Shown piece after piece: positions 17,404-25,485 of a stretch of 64,000 nucleotides of DNA. This DNA is from DATARH01 sp963778385. Lineage in GTDB: Bacteria; Pseudomonadota; Alphaproteobacteria; ATCC43930; CGMCC-115725. The notes beneath the pieces are model-generated. The model did not search any database. It saw nothing but the letters and a program-made list of their open reading frames with translations, and was not told where the DNA came from. How positions within the stretch are numbered: the stretch's first letter is position 1; every line of letters begins with the position of its first letter. The position numbers were made by a program, and so were the translations under genes. The stretch lies in assembly GCA_963778385.1 (NCBI GenBank), contig CAVZUA010000024.1:1-64000 (forward strand), in the 5' to 3' direction.

Positions 17404-18357
17404 ACGATTTGCCCGCGCCGAAGGCGCATCGCCGCTACGAACGCCTGCTGGGCGCGGCGCGCGAACTGCCGCCCGTGCCGACGGCGGTTGTCCATCCCTG
17501 CGACGCGGTGTCGATCGAAGGCGCCGTTGAGGCGGCGCGGCTCGGCATCATCGCACCGCTGCTGGTCGGCCCGCCAGCCCGGGTGCGCGCCGCGGCTGAG
17601 GCGGCCAACGCCGACATTTCCGGCTTCCCGCTGATCGAGAGCGCGCACAGCCATGACTTCTGCTGCCAAGGCGGTCGAGCTCGTCCGTGAGGGTAAGGCG
17701 GAAGCGCTGATGAAGGGTAGCCTGCACACGGACGAGCTGATGGGCGCGGTCGTCGCGCGGGACACTGGCATCCGCACCGGACGCCGAATCAGCCACTGTT
17801 TCGTGATGGATGTGCCCGGGCATAACGAGCCGCTGATCGTCACTGATGCGGCGGTCAACATCGCGCCCGACCTGGAAGCCAAAGTTGAGATCGTGCAGAA
17901 CGCGATCGATCTGGGCCACGCGCTGCGCTTCCCGGAGGTGCGGGTGGCGATCCTCTCGGCCATGGAGACGGTGAACCCGAAGGTGCCGTCGACAGTCGAG
18001 GCGGCGGCGCTGTGTAAGATGGCCGAACGCGGTCAGATCAAGGGCGGCGTTCTCGACGGCCCGCTGGCGCTCGACAACGCGATCAGCAAGGAAGCGGCTG
18101 CGATCAAGCAGATCGTGTCGCCGGTGGCGGGTCGCGCCAACGTCCTGGTCGTGCCCGACCTCGAGGCGGGCAACATGCTCGCCAAAAGCCTGTCGTTTCT
18201 CGCTGGCGCCGACGCGGCCGGGGTCGTGCTCGGCGCGCGGGTTCCGATCATTCTGACGAGCCGCGCGGATTCGGTGGTGACCCGTCTCGCGTCATGCGCC
18301 GTCGCGAGCCTCGTTGCCGCGGCCCGACGGGCGGATGCCGCCGCGGCCATTCGCTGA
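17400..18357 (+). pseudogene. pta: Phosphate acetyl/butyryltransferase, one-base frameshift
   Basis: The N-terminal third (MNDLPAPKAHRRYERLLGAA, AARLGIIAPLLVGPPARVRA) runs in one frame to FPLIESAHSH. An extra base near 17655 shifts the rest, which continues as SAAKAVELVREGKAEALMKG, then ISHCFVMDVPGHNEPLIVTD and AKSLSFLAGADAAGVVLGAR. Joined, it is about 318 residues, normal for the single-domain Pta/Ptb class that makes acyl-phosphate from acyl-CoA. An ATG at 17653 could restart translation of the C-terminal part, but that lacks the N-terminal domain. An assembly error is the main alternative to real inactivation. It would feed acetyl-phosphate to the kinase two genes on. Confidence 0.8.
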
Positions 18358-18369
18358 GGGAGAACGCGC

Positions 18370-19164
18370 GTGACGACATCGTCCGGGAATGATCGCCTGC
18401 CGCCGGTGCTGACCGGACGCAAGGCGCTGGTCGTCGGCGTCGCCAACGACCGCTCAATTGCCTGGGGCTGCGCGCAGGCGATGCGCAAGGCCGGCGCAGA
18501 GCTAGCGATGACCTATCTCAACGACAAGGCGCGCCCCTATGTCGAACCGCTGGCACAGGAGGTCGGCGCGGAGATTTTTCTGCCGCTCGACGTGCAGGAC
18601 CAGAGCCAGGTCGACGTGCTCTTCGAGGCGATCACCGCGCGCTGGGGTCGCCTCGACATTCTGGTGCATTCGCTTGCCTTCGCCCCTCGCGAGGCGCTTG
18701 CCGGGCGCGTCACCGACTGCCCGCGCGACGGCTTTATAAAGGCGATGGATGTGTCGTGTTGGTCGTTTATCGACTTTGTTCGGCGCTCGGAAAAGCTGAT
18801 GGTGGAGGGCGGCACCGCAATCACCATGAGCTATCTCGGTGCCGTCGAGGTCGTCGAGAATTACGGCATCATGGGCCCGGTCAAAGCCGCGCTCGAAGCG
18901 TCAGTGCGCTACCTGGCGACCGAGCTCGGGCCATCCGGCATTCGCGTCCACGCGGTCAGCCCCGGCCCGCTGGCGACGCGTGCGGCCTCTGGAATCCCGG
19001 ACTTCGATGACCTGATGGATCGCGTCGCGTCGCGCGCTCCGGCCCGCCGGCTGGTGACAATCGAGGAAGTCGGAGCGACCTGTGCCTTCCTCGCCAGCCC
19101 CTACGCGGCGGCGATGACCGGCGAGACGCTCTATATTGATGGTGGCTACCACATCTTGGGCTGA
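18370..19164 (+). CDS. fabI: Enoyl-[acyl-carrier-protein] reductase, FabI type
   Basis: 264 residues, classical SDR fold. The cofactor site is KALVVGVANDRSIAWGCAQA, a FabI-type glycine-poor loop. The catalytic pair is in YGIMGPVKAALEASVRYLA (Tyr-x6-Lys). TMSYLGAVEVVENYGIMG and RVHAVSPGPLATRAASGIPD are typical FabI blocks. It would reduce enoyl-ACP with NADH in fatty-acid elongation, but as an extra copy in a pta-ackA operon it may work on another enoyl thioester. It starts 12 bases after pta and ends 3 bases before ackA. Confidence 0.85.
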   Translation: MTTSSGNDRLPPVLTGRKALVVGVANDRSIAWGCAQAMRKAGAELAMTYLNDKARPYVEPLAQEVGAEIFLPLDVQDQSQVDVLFEAITARWGRLDILVHSLAFAPREALAGRVTDCPRDGFIKAMDVSCWSFIDFVRRSEKLMVEGGTAITMSYLGAVEVVENYGIMGPVKAALEASVRYLATELGPSGIRVHAVSPGPLATRAASGIPDFDDLMDRVASRAPARRLVTIEEVGATCAFLASPYAAAMTGETLYIDGGYHILG

Positions 19165-19167
19165 AAC

Positions 19168-20346
19168 ATGACGGACGCCGCAGAACCTCTGATCGGCGTC
19201 ATCAACGCCGGATCGTCGTCGCTCAAGTTCAGTTTTTACGAAGGCGACACAAGGCTGCTGTCGGGGCAGTTCGACGGAATTGGCGCCCGTCCTTCGGCGA
19301 GCGCCACCGGAGCACGTGACGAGAAGGTGGCGCCACCCGACATCAGCGGCACGACGCTGGGCACGCCGAGCGACGCGCTGCCTGCGGTCATTCCGTGGGC
19401 GCGGCAGTATTTTGGCACGCGACCTCTCTCGGCGCTTGGGCACCGTGTCGTGCATCGCGGGCTGCGCCACTCCCACCCGGCTTTAGTAACGCCGGAGTTG
19501 CTCGACGAGTTGGAGGCGTTGGTCCCGCTCGCGCCGCTGCATGAGCCGCACAACCTCGCCCCGATAAGGATGGCGGCAAAGCTCAACCCAGATCTGCCGC
19601 AGATCGCCTGTTTTGATACCGCGTTCCACCGCACGGTGCCGGAACTTAACCAGGCCTTTGCGCTACCCTTTGCGTTGTACGACGAGGGCGTGCGGCGCTA
19701 CGGGTTTCATGGCCTCTCTTACGAGTACATCGCCTCGATGCTGCCGACGCAAGCGCCGGAGCTTGCCGACGGCCGCGTGGTGGTTGCCCATCTTGGCAAT
19801 GGCTGCTCGGCTTGCGCCCTCAAGGCGGGTCAATCGGTCGCGACGACGATGGGGTTCACCGCGCTTGACGGCTTACCCATGGGCACGCGATCGGGCTCGT
19901 TAGACCCAGGCGTCGTTCTCTATCTAATCGAGCAGAAAGGGATGACGGCCCACGCAGTCAGCGACCTGTTGTACCGCCGCTCGGGGATGTTGGGGGTTTC
20001 GGGCCTTTCGTCGGACTTCCGAGACCTGCTCGCGAGCCCGGAGCCGCGCGCGCGATTTGCCATCGAACTCTTCTGTCACAGCGTCGCGCGCCATATCGGT
20101 TCACTCGCGGCCGCCCTCGGGGGCCTCGACGGGATCGTCTTCACCGCCGGTGTCGGCGAGAACGCCGCGCCGGTACGGCGCGCCATTTGCCTGGCCTGCG
20201 CTTGGCTCGGTGTAAAGCTCGATGAGGCGGCCAACGATCGGCACGACAGCCGGATCAGCAGCAGCGATAGCCCGGTGGGCGTCTACGTAATCAAGACCGA
20301 CGAGAACCTGATGATCGCCCGCCATGCGCGTTCGTTGACCGGTTGA
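19168..20346 (+). CDS. ackA: Acetate/propionate kinase
   Basis: 392 residues, the usual length. The phosphate-binding start is GVINAGSSSLKFSFYEGD. Other ASKHA-fold blocks are ALGHRVVHRGLRHSHPALVT, ACFDTAFHRTVPELNQAFAL, TALDGLPMGTRSGSLDPGVV and DGIVFTAGVGENAAPVRRAI. The enzyme converts acyl-phosphate plus ADP to the acid plus ATP in the cytoplasm. It is the last gene of the DUF3141-pta-fabI-ackA operon; nothing co-directional follows for more than 1.5 kb. If pta is really broken, its substrate must come from elsewhere. Confidence 0.93.
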   Translation: MTDAAEPLIGVINAGSSSLKFSFYEGDTRLLSGQFDGIGARPSASATGARDEKVAPPDISGTTLGTPSDALPAVIPWARQYFGTRPLSALGHRVVHRGLRHSHPALVTPELLDELEALVPLAPLHEPHNLAPIRMAAKLNPDLPQIACFDTAFHRTVPELNQAFALPFALYDEGVRRYGFHGLSYEYIASMLPTQAPELADGRVVVAHLGNGCSACALKAGQSVATTMGFTALDGLPMGTRSGSLDPGVVLYLIEQKGMTAHAVSDLLYRRSGMLGVSGLSSDFRDLLASPEPRARFAIELFCHSVARHIGSLAAALGGLDGIVFTAGVGENAAPVRRAICLACAWLGVKLDEAANDRHDSRISSSDSPVGVYVIKTDENLMIARHARSLTG

Positions 20347-20679
20347 TTGTTATCCCTGCATTTCCCGGCGGATGCCAATGCGGCGATCGGCAACTCCCAA
20401 CCCGATAGAAATCTGTTCACCGTCCGGTATCGGCGCGTTGCAGACTGCCGGTGCTCGTGTCGGCGAAGCAACGAACGCCGTCCGTCGCGCCGGTCGGCAA
20501 CGGCAGCACTGCCCCAGAAACGGACCTTGCCACCGACGGCAGTGTCCCTAACCGGAAAGTCGACCCGAACCGGTGATAATGTTGATTACCACGCCCAAGG
20601 ACTATCACGCGCCCGCTGACGGTCCGCAGGGGTCAACAGCGGGGCGCGCTTGTCGGCTGGCCGGCCTATCCCCGCTACA
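20347..20679. other. Gene-free stretch
   Basis: It separates the ackA operon from the convergent toxin gene. No open frame with a start signal and no clear T-tract terminator is visible. Confidence 0.5.
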
Positions 20680-21087
20680 CTACCCGCGCAAGACCCTCAG
20701 ACGCCCCGAGCCATAGGCCAAGGGCAGCTCAAAGGCGGCGGGCGCGGCCACAATGCGAGCCTGCTCCTCGATGCGCGGCCACCACCGCAGCAGGCGCCAG
20801 GCGATCTCAACGTTACGGGCCCGGCGCCACTGCGGCGTCAGGAAGAAGACAACAAGCCGACTGCGCCGCCACGCTTCGCGTTCAAGCTTATTGCGATAAA
20901 TGCGCCGATCGGCGGAAATCACCACCCAGCCACTTTCCTCGCCGAGCGCACCTATCCACGCCCGATCGTCAGTGTCAGCCGGGAAGCGGTCGGTTAAATG
21001 GACGACATGGTCGCCTTCAGGTTCCAGCAACGCATTCAGCGCATGAGCGAGATACGGCGAAAGGTTGTTGTCGACAAAGACCTTCAA
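20680..21087 (-). CDS. VapC45-type PIN-like toxin
   Basis: 135 residues. The first strand MKVFVDNNLSPYLAHALNAL carries the acidic PIN residue. HVVHLTDRFPADTDDRAWIG, GWVVISADRRIYRNKLEREA and VVFFLTPQWRRARN follow in the order of the VapC45 PIN-like domain. The conserved RLLRWWPRIEEQARIVA ends the domain. Such proteins are predicted ribonucleases that cleave structured RNA when not held by their antitoxin. The start overlaps the antitoxin stop by four bases. The pair is one transcription unit inside the island. Confidence 0.85.
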   Translation of the reverse strand: MKVFVDNNLSPYLAHALNALLEPEGDHVVHLTDRFPADTDDRAWIGALGEESGWVVISADRRIYRNKLEREAWRRSRLVVFFLTPQWRRARNVEIAWRLLRWWPRIEEQARIVAAPAAFELPLAYGSGRLRVLRG

Positions 21088-21863
21088 GCCACAAGTCGGC
21101 CCGTAAGCCGTTGCTCGAACCGCAGCGCTGCCCGGACCGATTGGGGCTGCAATCGGAACAACCGCGCCACCTTCGCCACCGAGCCCTCCGCTTCAACCGC
21201 ATCCGCGAGCGTGGATGTCGGAACGCCGCCATCGCTGACGATCGGCTGGCCGAACGATCGCGCCGGGTCGATGACAATAAGCGCCTGCCGGCCCAGGGGC
21301 CACCAGCGCACCGGCATGTCCCGATCGGAGAACTCGATCCCGGCGTAAAGGCTCGGGCCAATTACCCGCGCGAAGGCGAACTGGCTTTTCACCAGGTCAA
21401 GAAGCTGTGTCTCGCCAGCCTGGTCGATCACCTCTGCGAAAATCGTGCGGCCATCAGTGCGAAACCGCTGCGACGAAAACGGGTGGTCGCCAGCGCTCAG
21501 CCCGCGAGCGCGCTCTGCGCAAAGACGGATCACCCGCCATGGCACCGACGCCTCTCGGAAGGCGTCGACGAACCTTGCTTCCATCAAATCGAGGAAGCCG
21601 AGACCGAGCGCCCCGTCGATGTCCGGGACTTGGCGCTGCCATACCGGCGGAGATGTCGCTCGCCCTTCGCTGGCGCGAAAGGTGTAACCCCTCAGCCAAC
21701 GACGCAGACGCCCAGCGGCAACACCGGTAAGGCGCGACGCCTCAGGCACGGTGTAAAGACCGACGCCCATCAGGCTGGAGTCCGCGACGTCCAATCCGTC
21801 CACCACTCGCTCCAAAACTTGCGGGCTAGCCGAAGGATGACGCAAAGGCGCTTCGATTGCCAT
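21084..21863 (-). CDS. VapB45-type antitoxin (helix-turn-helix plus DUF433)
   Basis: 259 residues from the ATG at 21863, chosen because GGAGG lies six bases upstream; another ATG two codons earlier touches the ribosome site. A winged helix-turn-helix (GLYTVPEASRLTGVAAGRLR) is at about residues 34-55. A central region binds the partner in this family (DGALGLGFLDLMEARFVDAF). The DUF433 DNA-binding end is RSFGQPIVSDGGVPTSTLAD and VAKVARLFRLQPQSVRAAL. The antitoxin gene precedes its toxin and probably represses the shared promoter. A mobile IS481 copy sits about 140 bases upstream. Confidence 0.85.
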   Translation of the reverse strand: MAIEAPLRHPSASPQVLERVVDGLDVADSSLMGVGLYTVPEASRLTGVAAGRLRRWLRGYTFRASEGRATSPPVWQRQVPDIDGALGLGFLDLMEARFVDAFREASVPWRVIRLCAERARGLSAGDHPFSSQRFRTDGRTIFAEVIDQAGETQLLDLVKSQFAFARVIGPSLYAGIEFSDRDMPVRWWPLGRQALIVIDPARSFGQPIVSDGGVPTSTLADAVEAEGSVAKVARLFRLQPQSVRAALRFEQRLTGRLVA

Positions 21864-21998
21864 TGCCATCCTCCGCCACCTTCGGCCAATCCCCCGAGGG
21901 AGTAGTGAGCTAGCTACCTTCTCGCCTACCGACGCAGCCGCGGGCGCCGCTGGTGAAACCGGCGTCGTGATCGGCCTGTGCAAGTCTGGAACGCGCGC

Positions 21999-22004
21999 TC
22001 TAGG
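21999..22004. repeat. Left copy of IS481 target duplication (TCTAGG)
   Basis: It is identical to 23038-23043 on the other side of the element. The six-base duplication shows this copy arrived by transposition and has not rearranged since. Confidence 0.9.
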
Positions 22005-23037
22005 TGTGAGCTTTCATCAGGTTGTCCATCCGGTCCTGACCGAGGAAGCTGAGGTTGCGAAGCTTCAGTGTCCAGGGGGGACCGGATGAACGTGCATAAG
22101 AATGCTCGCCTGACGCCGCACAGTCGAGCCGAGCTGGTGCGGCGGGTGATGGTCGAGGGCCGAACGCCCATGGCGGTGGCCACCGCCATGGGCGTGAGCG
22201 CCAAGACGGTGCGCAAATGGGTCGAGCGCTTTGCCGCCGGGGGCGCGGCCGGCCTGGCCGATCGCTCCTCGCGACCGCATCGCCTTTACCGGCCAATTTC
22301 CAAGGCAACTGCCGAGCGGATCGCAGTGCTGCGGCGCCAGCGCTGGACCGGCAAGCAGATCGCCCAGGAAACCGGCGTCTCGCCCGCCACGGTCAGCCGG
22401 GTGCTCAAGCGTCTCGGCCTCAGCCGGATGCGGGATCTGGAGCCGGCCGCGCCCGTCATCCGCTATGAGCGCCAACACCCCGGCGAGATGATCCATCTCG
22501 ACATCAAGAAGCTCGGCCGGTTCGATCGGGTCGGTCACCGCATCACCGGCGACCGCACCGGCCAGAGCAACAGCCGCGGCATCGGCTGGGAGTTCGTCCA
22601 CGTCGCCATCGACGATGCCTCGCGCATCGCCTTCTGCCGGATCATGCCCGATGAGAAGAAGGCGAGCGCCGTCGCCTTCCTGAAGGCCGCCTCGGCCTAC
22701 TACGAGAGCCTGGGCATCGGCGTTGCCCGGGTGATGACCGATAATGGCTCCTGCTACAGGGCGTTCGACTTTCGCGACGCCTGCCGCGATCGCGGGCTCA
22801 AGCACATCCGCACCAAGCCCTACACCCCAAAGACCAACGGCAAGGCCGAGCGCTTCATCCAGACCGCGCTGCGCGAATGGGCTTATGCCCAGGCCTACCC
22901 CACCTCAAATCACCGAGCCGACGAACTGCCCATTTGGCTGCATCGATACAACTGGCATCGACCACACGGCGGGATAAAATCACAAACACCCATCAGCCGC
23001 CTCGGCCTAACCGAGGACAACCTGTTGAGGCTCCACA
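22005..23037 (+). mobile_element. Complete IS481-family insertion sequence, 1033 bp
   Basis: The left inverted repeat (22005-22027, TGTGAGCTTTCATCAGG...) and right inverted repeat (23015-23037 read backwards, TGTGGAGCCTCAACAGG...) match at 17 of 23 positions and both end in GGTTGTCC inward. The ends are TGT and ACA. TCTAGG is duplicated on both sides. One intact transposase fills the element. Confidence 0.92.
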
Positions 23038-23042
23038 TCTAG
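22086..23042 (+). CDS. IS481-family transposase
   Basis: 318 residues from the ATG at 22086 (AGGGGGGA nearby). Two helix-turn-helix blocks come first (RAELVRRVMVEGRTPMAVAT and GKQIAQETGVSPATVSRVLK). The DDE integrase core follows: MIHLDIKKLGRFDRVGHRIT (first Asp), ARVMTDNGSCYRAFDF (second Asp), and TKPYTPKTNGKAERFIQTAL (Glu). The C-terminus YNWHRPHGGIKSQTPISRL is characteristic of the family. The last codon and the TAG stop lie in the flanking target duplication rather than inside the element. The frame is intact, so the element may be active. Confidence 0.93.
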   Translation: MNVHKNARLTPHSRAELVRRVMVEGRTPMAVATAMGVSAKTVRKWVERFAAGGAAGLADRSSRPHRLYRPISKATAERIAVLRRQRWTGKQIAQETGVSPATVSRVLKRLGLSRMRDLEPAAPVIRYERQHPGEMIHLDIKKLGRFDRVGHRITGDRTGQSNSRGIGWEFVHVAIDDASRIAFCRIMPDEKKASAVAFLKAASAYYESLGIGVARVMTDNGSCYRAFDFRDACRDRGLKHIRTKPYTPKTNGKAERFIQTALREWAYAQAYPTSNHRADELPIWLHRYNWHRPHGGIKSQTPISRLGLTEDNLLRLHI

Positions 23043-23043
23043 G
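23038..23043. repeat. Right copy of IS481 target duplication (TCTAGG)
   Basis: It matches 21999-22004. It also supplies the stop codon TAG (23040-23042) of the transposase. Confidence 0.9.
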
Positions 23044-23088
23044 CCGCGCTGGAACTGCTCGGCCATGCAATTCCGAGCACCGGAATCC

Positions 23089-24303
23089 TTAGGTGTCGCG
23101 TCTTAGGGTCACTACCTCACCAGGGGTCCCGGTGCCGCAGTAAGCAGCCCAGGCCTCGGCGAGCTGCCGACGCTTTTCGAACTGATCGCCCCGCCGGTAA
23201 GCGGCCTCGACGGCGTTAGCAATCACATGGGCCAACGCGAGTTCGGCCGCTTCGCTCGGGAAGTTGGTCGCCTCGCTGACCCAATCGCGGAACGTGCTGC
23301 GAAAGCCGTGCACGGTGAGATCGGCCCGGTCTATTCGGCGCAGCTGCATCAACAGCGCCATGTTGCTCAGCGGCCGGCCCTCGATCTGCCCGGGGAAGAC
23401 GAACTCCCCGGATCGGATTTCACCCATCGCCTCCATAATCACGAGGGCAGCTCTCGATAGCGGAACGCGATGCTCGCGGCCGGCCTTCATCCGATCCGCA
23501 GGCACGGTCCAGATCCGCTGCTCGAGGTCGAACTCAGTCCACTTGGCGCCCAACACCTCGCCCGTTCTGCCGCAGGTCAGGATCGCAAATTCCAGGGCCC
23601 GAGCAGCAACGCTTTCCCTCGCTTTCAGGTCGACCATAAATTCTGCCATCTGGCGATACGGCAGCGCCGCGTAATGCACGACCCGCGCAACCTTCGAGCG
23701 CTTAGGCAGCAGGTTGTCGAGATGCCCCTTCCAGCGAGCCGGGTTCTCTCCCTCGCGGAGTCCTGAGCTGACCGCATAGTCCAAGATGCGCTCGATCCGG
23801 CCCCTGACGCGGGTTGCCGTCTCGGCTTTGGTAATCCAGATGGGCTGCAGCACCTTCAAGACCGCAGCCGTATCGATCTTCGAGACGTCCAGCTCGCCGA
23901 TCAAAGGGTTGATGTAGCTGCCGAGAGTTTGATCCCATTGGTATTGGTGCTTGGCGTTGGTCCAAGCCGCTCGATGCGCCTCGACATAGCGCGTAGCCGC
24001 TTCCGAAAAGGTCACCCCTTTTACTTGTTTGACCGCCGCCGCGGCCCGGTCGTGGCGCCGCTGCTCTATTGGGTCGATTCCCTGGCGCACGCTGCGGCGA
24101 AGATCGATTGCTATGTCCCGGGCCTCGGTCAGGGTCACAAGGGCGCAAGCACCGATCCCCATGTCACGCCGCCGGCCTCCAAGCGAGTAGCGGAACACCC
24201 ACGACTTGGCGCCGGAGCCCCCGATCCTCAGGTAAAGGTTGCCGCTGTCTGCATGCATTCCGGGCCGCTTCTCGGTCTCGACCCGCCTTGCTGTGAGCGC
24301 CAC
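23089..24303 (-). CDS. P4-type tyrosine integrase
   Basis: 404 residues. The N-terminal DUF4102 arm-binding domain starts MALTARRVETEKRPGMHADS with YLRIGGSGAKSWVFRYSLGG. A core-binding SAM-like domain is at about residues 95-180. The catalytic part shows Arg in LTCGRTGEVLGAKWTEFDLE, the His-x-x-Arg box in TVHGFRSTFRDWVSEATNFP and the nucleophile Tyr in ANAVEAAYRRGDQFEKRRQL. Such integrases insert islands into the 3' ends of tRNA genes. It reads away from tRNA-Ala, 148 bases off, so the island extends leftward from the tRNA. Confidence 0.93.
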   Translation of the reverse strand: MALTARRVETEKRPGMHADSGNLYLRIGGSGAKSWVFRYSLGGRRRDMGIGACALVTLTEARDIAIDLRRSVRQGIDPIEQRRHDRAAAAVKQVKGVTFSEAATRYVEAHRAAWTNAKHQYQWDQTLGSYINPLIGELDVSKIDTAAVLKVLQPIWITKAETATRVRGRIERILDYAVSSGLREGENPARWKGHLDNLLPKRSKVARVVHYAALPYRQMAEFMVDLKARESVAARALEFAILTCGRTGEVLGAKWTEFDLEQRIWTVPADRMKAGREHRVPLSRAALVIMEAMGEIRSGEFVFPGQIEGRPLSNMALLMQLRRIDRADLTVHGFRSTFRDWVSEATNFPSEAAELALAHVIANAVEAAYRRGDQFEKRRQLAEAWAAYCGTGTPGEVVTLRRDT

Positions 24304-24391
24304 GACACCGCCCTAGCTATTCCATCAATTGTCCCATCATAAACACGCGGCTTGCGACGAACAATTGCGAACGAGACGGGACGCCAGAGCT

Positions 24392-24412
24392 AAAAAATCC
24401 AGGGTTTCCTGG
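24392..24412 (-). terminator. Rho-independent terminator behind tRNA-Ala
   Basis: On the minus strand CCAGG-AAAC-CCTGG is followed by ATTTTTTAG, about 40 bases after the tRNA 3' end. Confidence 0.6.
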
Positions 24413-24451
24413 CCTTTTTTTGACGGTAGAGAACGATGGCGAACCTAGGGT

Positions 24452-24527
24452 TGGTGGAGCTGAGGGGGATCGAACCCCTGACCTCGGCATTGCGAACGCC
24501 GCGCTCTCCCAGCTGAGCTACAGCCCC
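24452..24527 (-). tRNA. tRNA-Ala (anticodon CGC), CCA encoded
   Basis: 76 bases. Acceptor GGGGCTG pairs with CAGCTCC. The D arm is GCTC/GAGC. The anticodon stem CGGCG/TGCCG closes the loop TTCGCAA, giving anticodon CGC, which reads the Ala codon GCG. The T arm AGGGG-TTCGATC-CCCCT is perfect and CCA is encoded. Its 3' end is the likely attachment site used by the neighbouring integrase. Confidence 0.96.
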
Positions 24528-24757
24528 GATCGACCTGGATCGATTCGCCCGAAACCGCGCCGCTGGGGCGGCGCAGGGCGGCCGGAATATGGGGAAGGGG
24601 TCGGAGGCTGTCAAGCGCGGCCCCGGCCACAGACCAAGCGGCGGCCTTACCCACGGAAACCGCAGCGCGAGCGCGACGACAGACCGCTTGCACCCCGCTT
24701 GCAGATCGCGTGCCCGGCGGCTACCGTCGCGCGTCTCGATATCCGCCGGAAAGACGA

Positions 24758-25060
24758 ATGCGCGCCATCCTGTGGCTGATCAACACGATCATCACGATTT
24801 ATATCTGGTTGCTCATCGCGCAGGCTGTTCTGAGCTGGTTGCTCGCATTTGGCGTGATCAACCGCTACAACCGCAGCGTTTCGGTCATCGGCGATTTTCT
24901 CTATCGGGTGACCGAGCCGGCGCTGCGCCCGATCCGCGCGATGCTCCCCAACTTTGCCGGCGTTGATATCTCGCCGGTGATCCTGATCCTGATCCTCTAT
25001 TTTGTCCGGATATTGATCAACGAAGATCTCGCCCCGCTCCTGCTTGGACTCGCCCCTTAG
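24758..25060 (+). CDS. yggT: YggT-family membrane protein
   Basis: 100 residues from MRAILWLINTIITIYIWLL (GGAAAG upstream). It has two to three hydrophobic helices, with the family motif AVLSWLLAFGVINRYNRSVS, then FLYRVTEPALRPIRAMLPNF and VDISPVILILILYFVRILI. YggT proteins sit in the inner membrane and are linked to osmotic tolerance and cell-envelope or divisome organisation, without a defined reaction. The yggU gene overlaps its end, a common pairing. Confidence 0.93.
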   Translation: MRAILWLINTIITIYIWLLIAQAVLSWLLAFGVINRYNRSVSVIGDFLYRVTEPALRPIRAMLPNFAGVDISPVILILILYFVRILINEDLAPLLLGLAP

Positions 25061-25346
25061 CGTTGTCGGCGAGGGTGTGCGGCTCCGCGTGCGGCTGACG
25101 CCGCGGGCGCGGTCGGCGTGGATCGATGGGCTCGTTGACGGCATGCTCAAGGTCACGGTGACCGCGCCGCCGGCGGAAAACCAAGCGAACGAAGCGTTAT
25201 TGCGATTGCTGGCGAAGGAATGGCGGCTGCCGCGCAGTGCGCTGTCGATCGCTGTCGGCGTCAAAAGCCGCAACAAGATCGTGCACATCGCTGGCGATCC
25301 CGTGGCGCTGATAGCCCGGCTCGGTGCGCTCCTGGCCTCCTCCTAA
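25044..25346 (+). CDS. yggU: DUF167 (YggU) family protein
   Basis: 100 residues from a TTG overlapping yggT by 17 bases; a GTG at 25074 is an alternative start. The conserved family blocks are VRLRVRLTPRARSAWIDGLV, VTAPPAENQANEALLRLLAK and IAVGVKSRNKIVHIAGDP. Small cytoplasmic protein of unknown function. The tight coupling to yggT is typical. Confidence 0.9.
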   Translation: MDSPLSVVGEGVRLRVRLTPRARSAWIDGLVDGMLKVTVTAPPAENQANEALLRLLAKEWRLPRSALSIAVGVKSRNKIVHIAGDPVALIARLGALLASS

Positions 25347-25364
25347 AATTGGACTCTGGACCTC

Positions 25365-25449
25365 TCGCCTTCCCCGGGCTTGACCCGGGGGTCCATGAAC
25401 AGTTTCAACTTATTCGCGGATGCCCACGGATCAAGTCCGGCCAAGGGGC
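25365..25449. repeat. Palindromic intergenic element, family 1 (copy 1)
   Basis: Landmarks are CCCCGGGCTTGACCCGGGGG, a variable middle, and GGATCAAGTCCGGCCAAGG. Related copies lie at 30521-30615 and 61271-61358, with a variant at 37223-37332. All are between genes. Confidence 0.75.
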
Positions 25450-25485
25450 GGGACGGTGACCCGCGGAGCTAACAGGAGGCCGGTC

